Assembly (NCBI GenBank): GCA_030050125.1
Contig: JASIJN010000482.1
Span: 1 to 6,008, forward strand
Source of the DNA: Streptosporangiaceae bacterium
GTDB taxonomy: Bacteria > Actinomycetota > Actinomycetes > Streptosporangiales > Streptosporangiaceae
Direction: 5' to 3'
DNA: 6,008 bases
In this document: positions 4,970 through 6,008 of the stretch, in pieces
Layout: every line of letters begins with the position of its first letter
How positions within the stretch are numbered: the stretch's first letter is position 1
Program-made: the position numbers and the translations under genes
Notes under the pieces: model-generated
Told to the model about the DNA's origin: nothing
Seen by the model: only the letters and a program-made list of their open reading frames with translations
Databases searched by the model: none

Positions 4970-6008
4970 GCACTGTTTCCCCCGAGCCCGTGGGCCGGCT
5001 CGGCCCCGGTGTCGGTCAGCCAGGCTTCATCGCCCGGCACGGCCTGTACAGCGACCGCCAGCTCAACGCGGCGGACCTGGTCGCCGCGCGGATCGAGGAA
5101 CTCGGCCTGCGCACCGTGCGCCTGGTGGTCGTGGACCAGCACGGCATGCCGCGCAGCAAGTCGCTGTCCGCAGACGCGGCCCTGGCCTCGCTGACCAACG
5201 GGCTCGACTTCTCCGGCGCGATCTACAGCCTGGACACCGGCAACCAGGTGTTCGTGCCCGCGTTCGCGCAGGGCGGCGGGTTCGGCATCGACGAGTTCAC
5301 CGGCTTCCCCGACGTGGTGCTGGTGCCCGACCCGACCACGTTCCAGGTGCTGCCCTGGGTGGACCGGACCGGCTGGATGCTCTGCGACGTCTACTTCGGC
5401 ACCGGCCAGCCGATGCCGCTCGACGGCCGCGGGCTGATGCGCCGCGTCCTCGGCGAGCTGGCCGAGGCCGGTTACGACTACCTGGCCGGCATCGAGATCG
5501 AGTACTACATCGTCAAGCTGGACTCCGACCGGATCACGCCGGAGAACGCCGGGTTCACCCCGCCGCCGCCCGAGGTCAGCGTCTTCGAGCGCGGCTACCA
5601 GTACCTCTCGGAGGTGCGCCTGGACGGCGTGGCCGGCACGCTGGAGGCGATCAGGGACGCGCTGTGGGAGGTCGGCCTGCCGCCCCGCGCCATGGAGGAC
5701 GAGTGGGGCCCGGGCCAGATGGAGTTCAGCTTCGCGCCCATCGGCGGCCTGGCCGCGGCCGACGCGGTGGTGCTGTTCCGCTCCGCGGTCAAGCAGGTCT
5801 GCCAGCGGCGGGGCCTGCTGGCCAGCTTCATGTGCCGGCCCGCGCTGGCGAACTTCTTCTCCTCGGGCTGGCACCTGCACCAGTCGCTGATCTCGCGCCA
5901 GGACGGCAGCAACGCCTTCGCCAGCCCGGACGCGCCGCTGTCCGAGCTGGGCCGGCGGTGGGTGGCCGGGCTGCTCGAGCACGCGCTGCCGATGATGCCG
6001 TTCTCCAC
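4966..6008 (+). CDS. Glutamine synthetase-like gamma-glutamyl ligase, 3' end beyond window
   Basis: GTG 4966 overlaps the Lrp stop (GTGA) and has AAGGAG (4952-4957) 8 nt upstream; 347 residues are visible and the frame is still open at the window edge, where ~100 more residues are expected. The N-terminal part (about 36-140) corresponds to the GS beta-grasp domain, including VRLVVVDQHGMPRSKSL. The catalytic domain shows GIEIEYY (175-181, metal ligands E177 and E179), EDEWGPGQMEFSF (244-256, with E246 and E253) and SGWHLHQSL (300-308, with H303 binding metal/ATP). Residues needed for ATP-dependent gamma-glutamyl phosphate formation are therefore present. It differs from housekeeping GlnA in the HGMPRSK and GWHLHQS segments and is more like the GlnA3/GlnA4/PuuA/FluG-type paralogues, which attach amines other than ammonia to glutamate. 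With a class II amidotransferase nearby, gamma-glutamylation of an unidentified amine is likely. Confidence 0.87.
   Translation, partial: MSTVSPEPVGRLGPGVGQPGFIARHGLYSDRQLNAADLVAARIEELGLRTVRLVVVDQHGMPRSKSLSADAALASLTNGLDFSGAIYSLDTGNQVFVPAFAQGGGFGIDEFTGFPDVVLVPDPTTFQVLPWVDRTGWMLCDVYFGTGQPMPLDGRGLMRRVLGELAEAGYDYLAGIEIEYYIVKLDSDRITPENAGFTPPPPEVSVFERGYQYLSEVRLDGVAGTLEAIRDALWEVGLPPRAMEDEWGPGQMEFSFAPIGGLAAADAVVLFRSAVKQVCQRRGLLASFMCRPALANFFSSGWHLHQSLISRQDGSNAFASPDAPLSELGRRWVAGLLEHALPMMPFS

Noticed and set aside
4888..5982. 364-codon minus-strand open frame opposite the ligase
   Set aside because: Antisense shadow of the GS-like gene, which has intact catalytic motifs and a good ribosome site.

Overview
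The window comes from a high-GC actinomycete-type genome: strong G/C bias at third codon positions, GTG/TTG starts, AGGAG-type ribosome sites and genes packed with little or no spacing. Genus cannot be fixed from the sequence. No RNA gene, CRISPR array or mobile element is visible, and no gene-free stretch exceeds 300 bases.

Left part (1-842, + strand): the C-terminal ~171 residues of a TetR/AcrR repressor whose beginning lies outside the window, then two GC-rich hairpins, then a strong promoter (TTGACA, 17 nt, CATACT) bracketed by two 17-bp arms of an inverted repeat, then a 64-residue single-pass membrane protein. The simplest reading is that the TetR protein represses the small membrane protein gene through the paired operator.

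Middle part (4245 down to 919, - strand): a tightly packed run of four genes: a fold-type I PLP aminotransferase (LysN/KAT-like), a single-domain cupin, an SDR-family protein that lacks the usual catalytic tetrad, and a class II (Ntn-type) glutamine amidotransferase beginning Met-Cys. The cupin stop and SDR start abut exactly, and the SDR stop overlaps the ribosome site of the amidotransferase. This run ends convergently with the small membrane protein gene.

Right part (4376-6008, + strand): an Lrp/AsnC regulator, divergent from the aminotransferase, followed with a 4-base overlap by a glutamine synthetase-like ligase that runs off the end of the window. The ~130-base divergent region carries repeated TTGCCA/TGGCAA boxes, candidate Lrp sites.

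Taken together, 919-6008 looks like one functional locus: an amine could be joined to glutamate by the GS-like ligase, processed as a gamma-glutamyl derivative, and released by the amidotransferase-type hydrolase, with an aminotransferase, an SDR-like protein and a cupin as accessory functions and an Lrp protein as local regulator. This resembles known gamma-glutamylation pathways (Puu, Ipu, aniline tdn/atd) in logic but not in gene set. The substrate is unknown and the pathway is inference.
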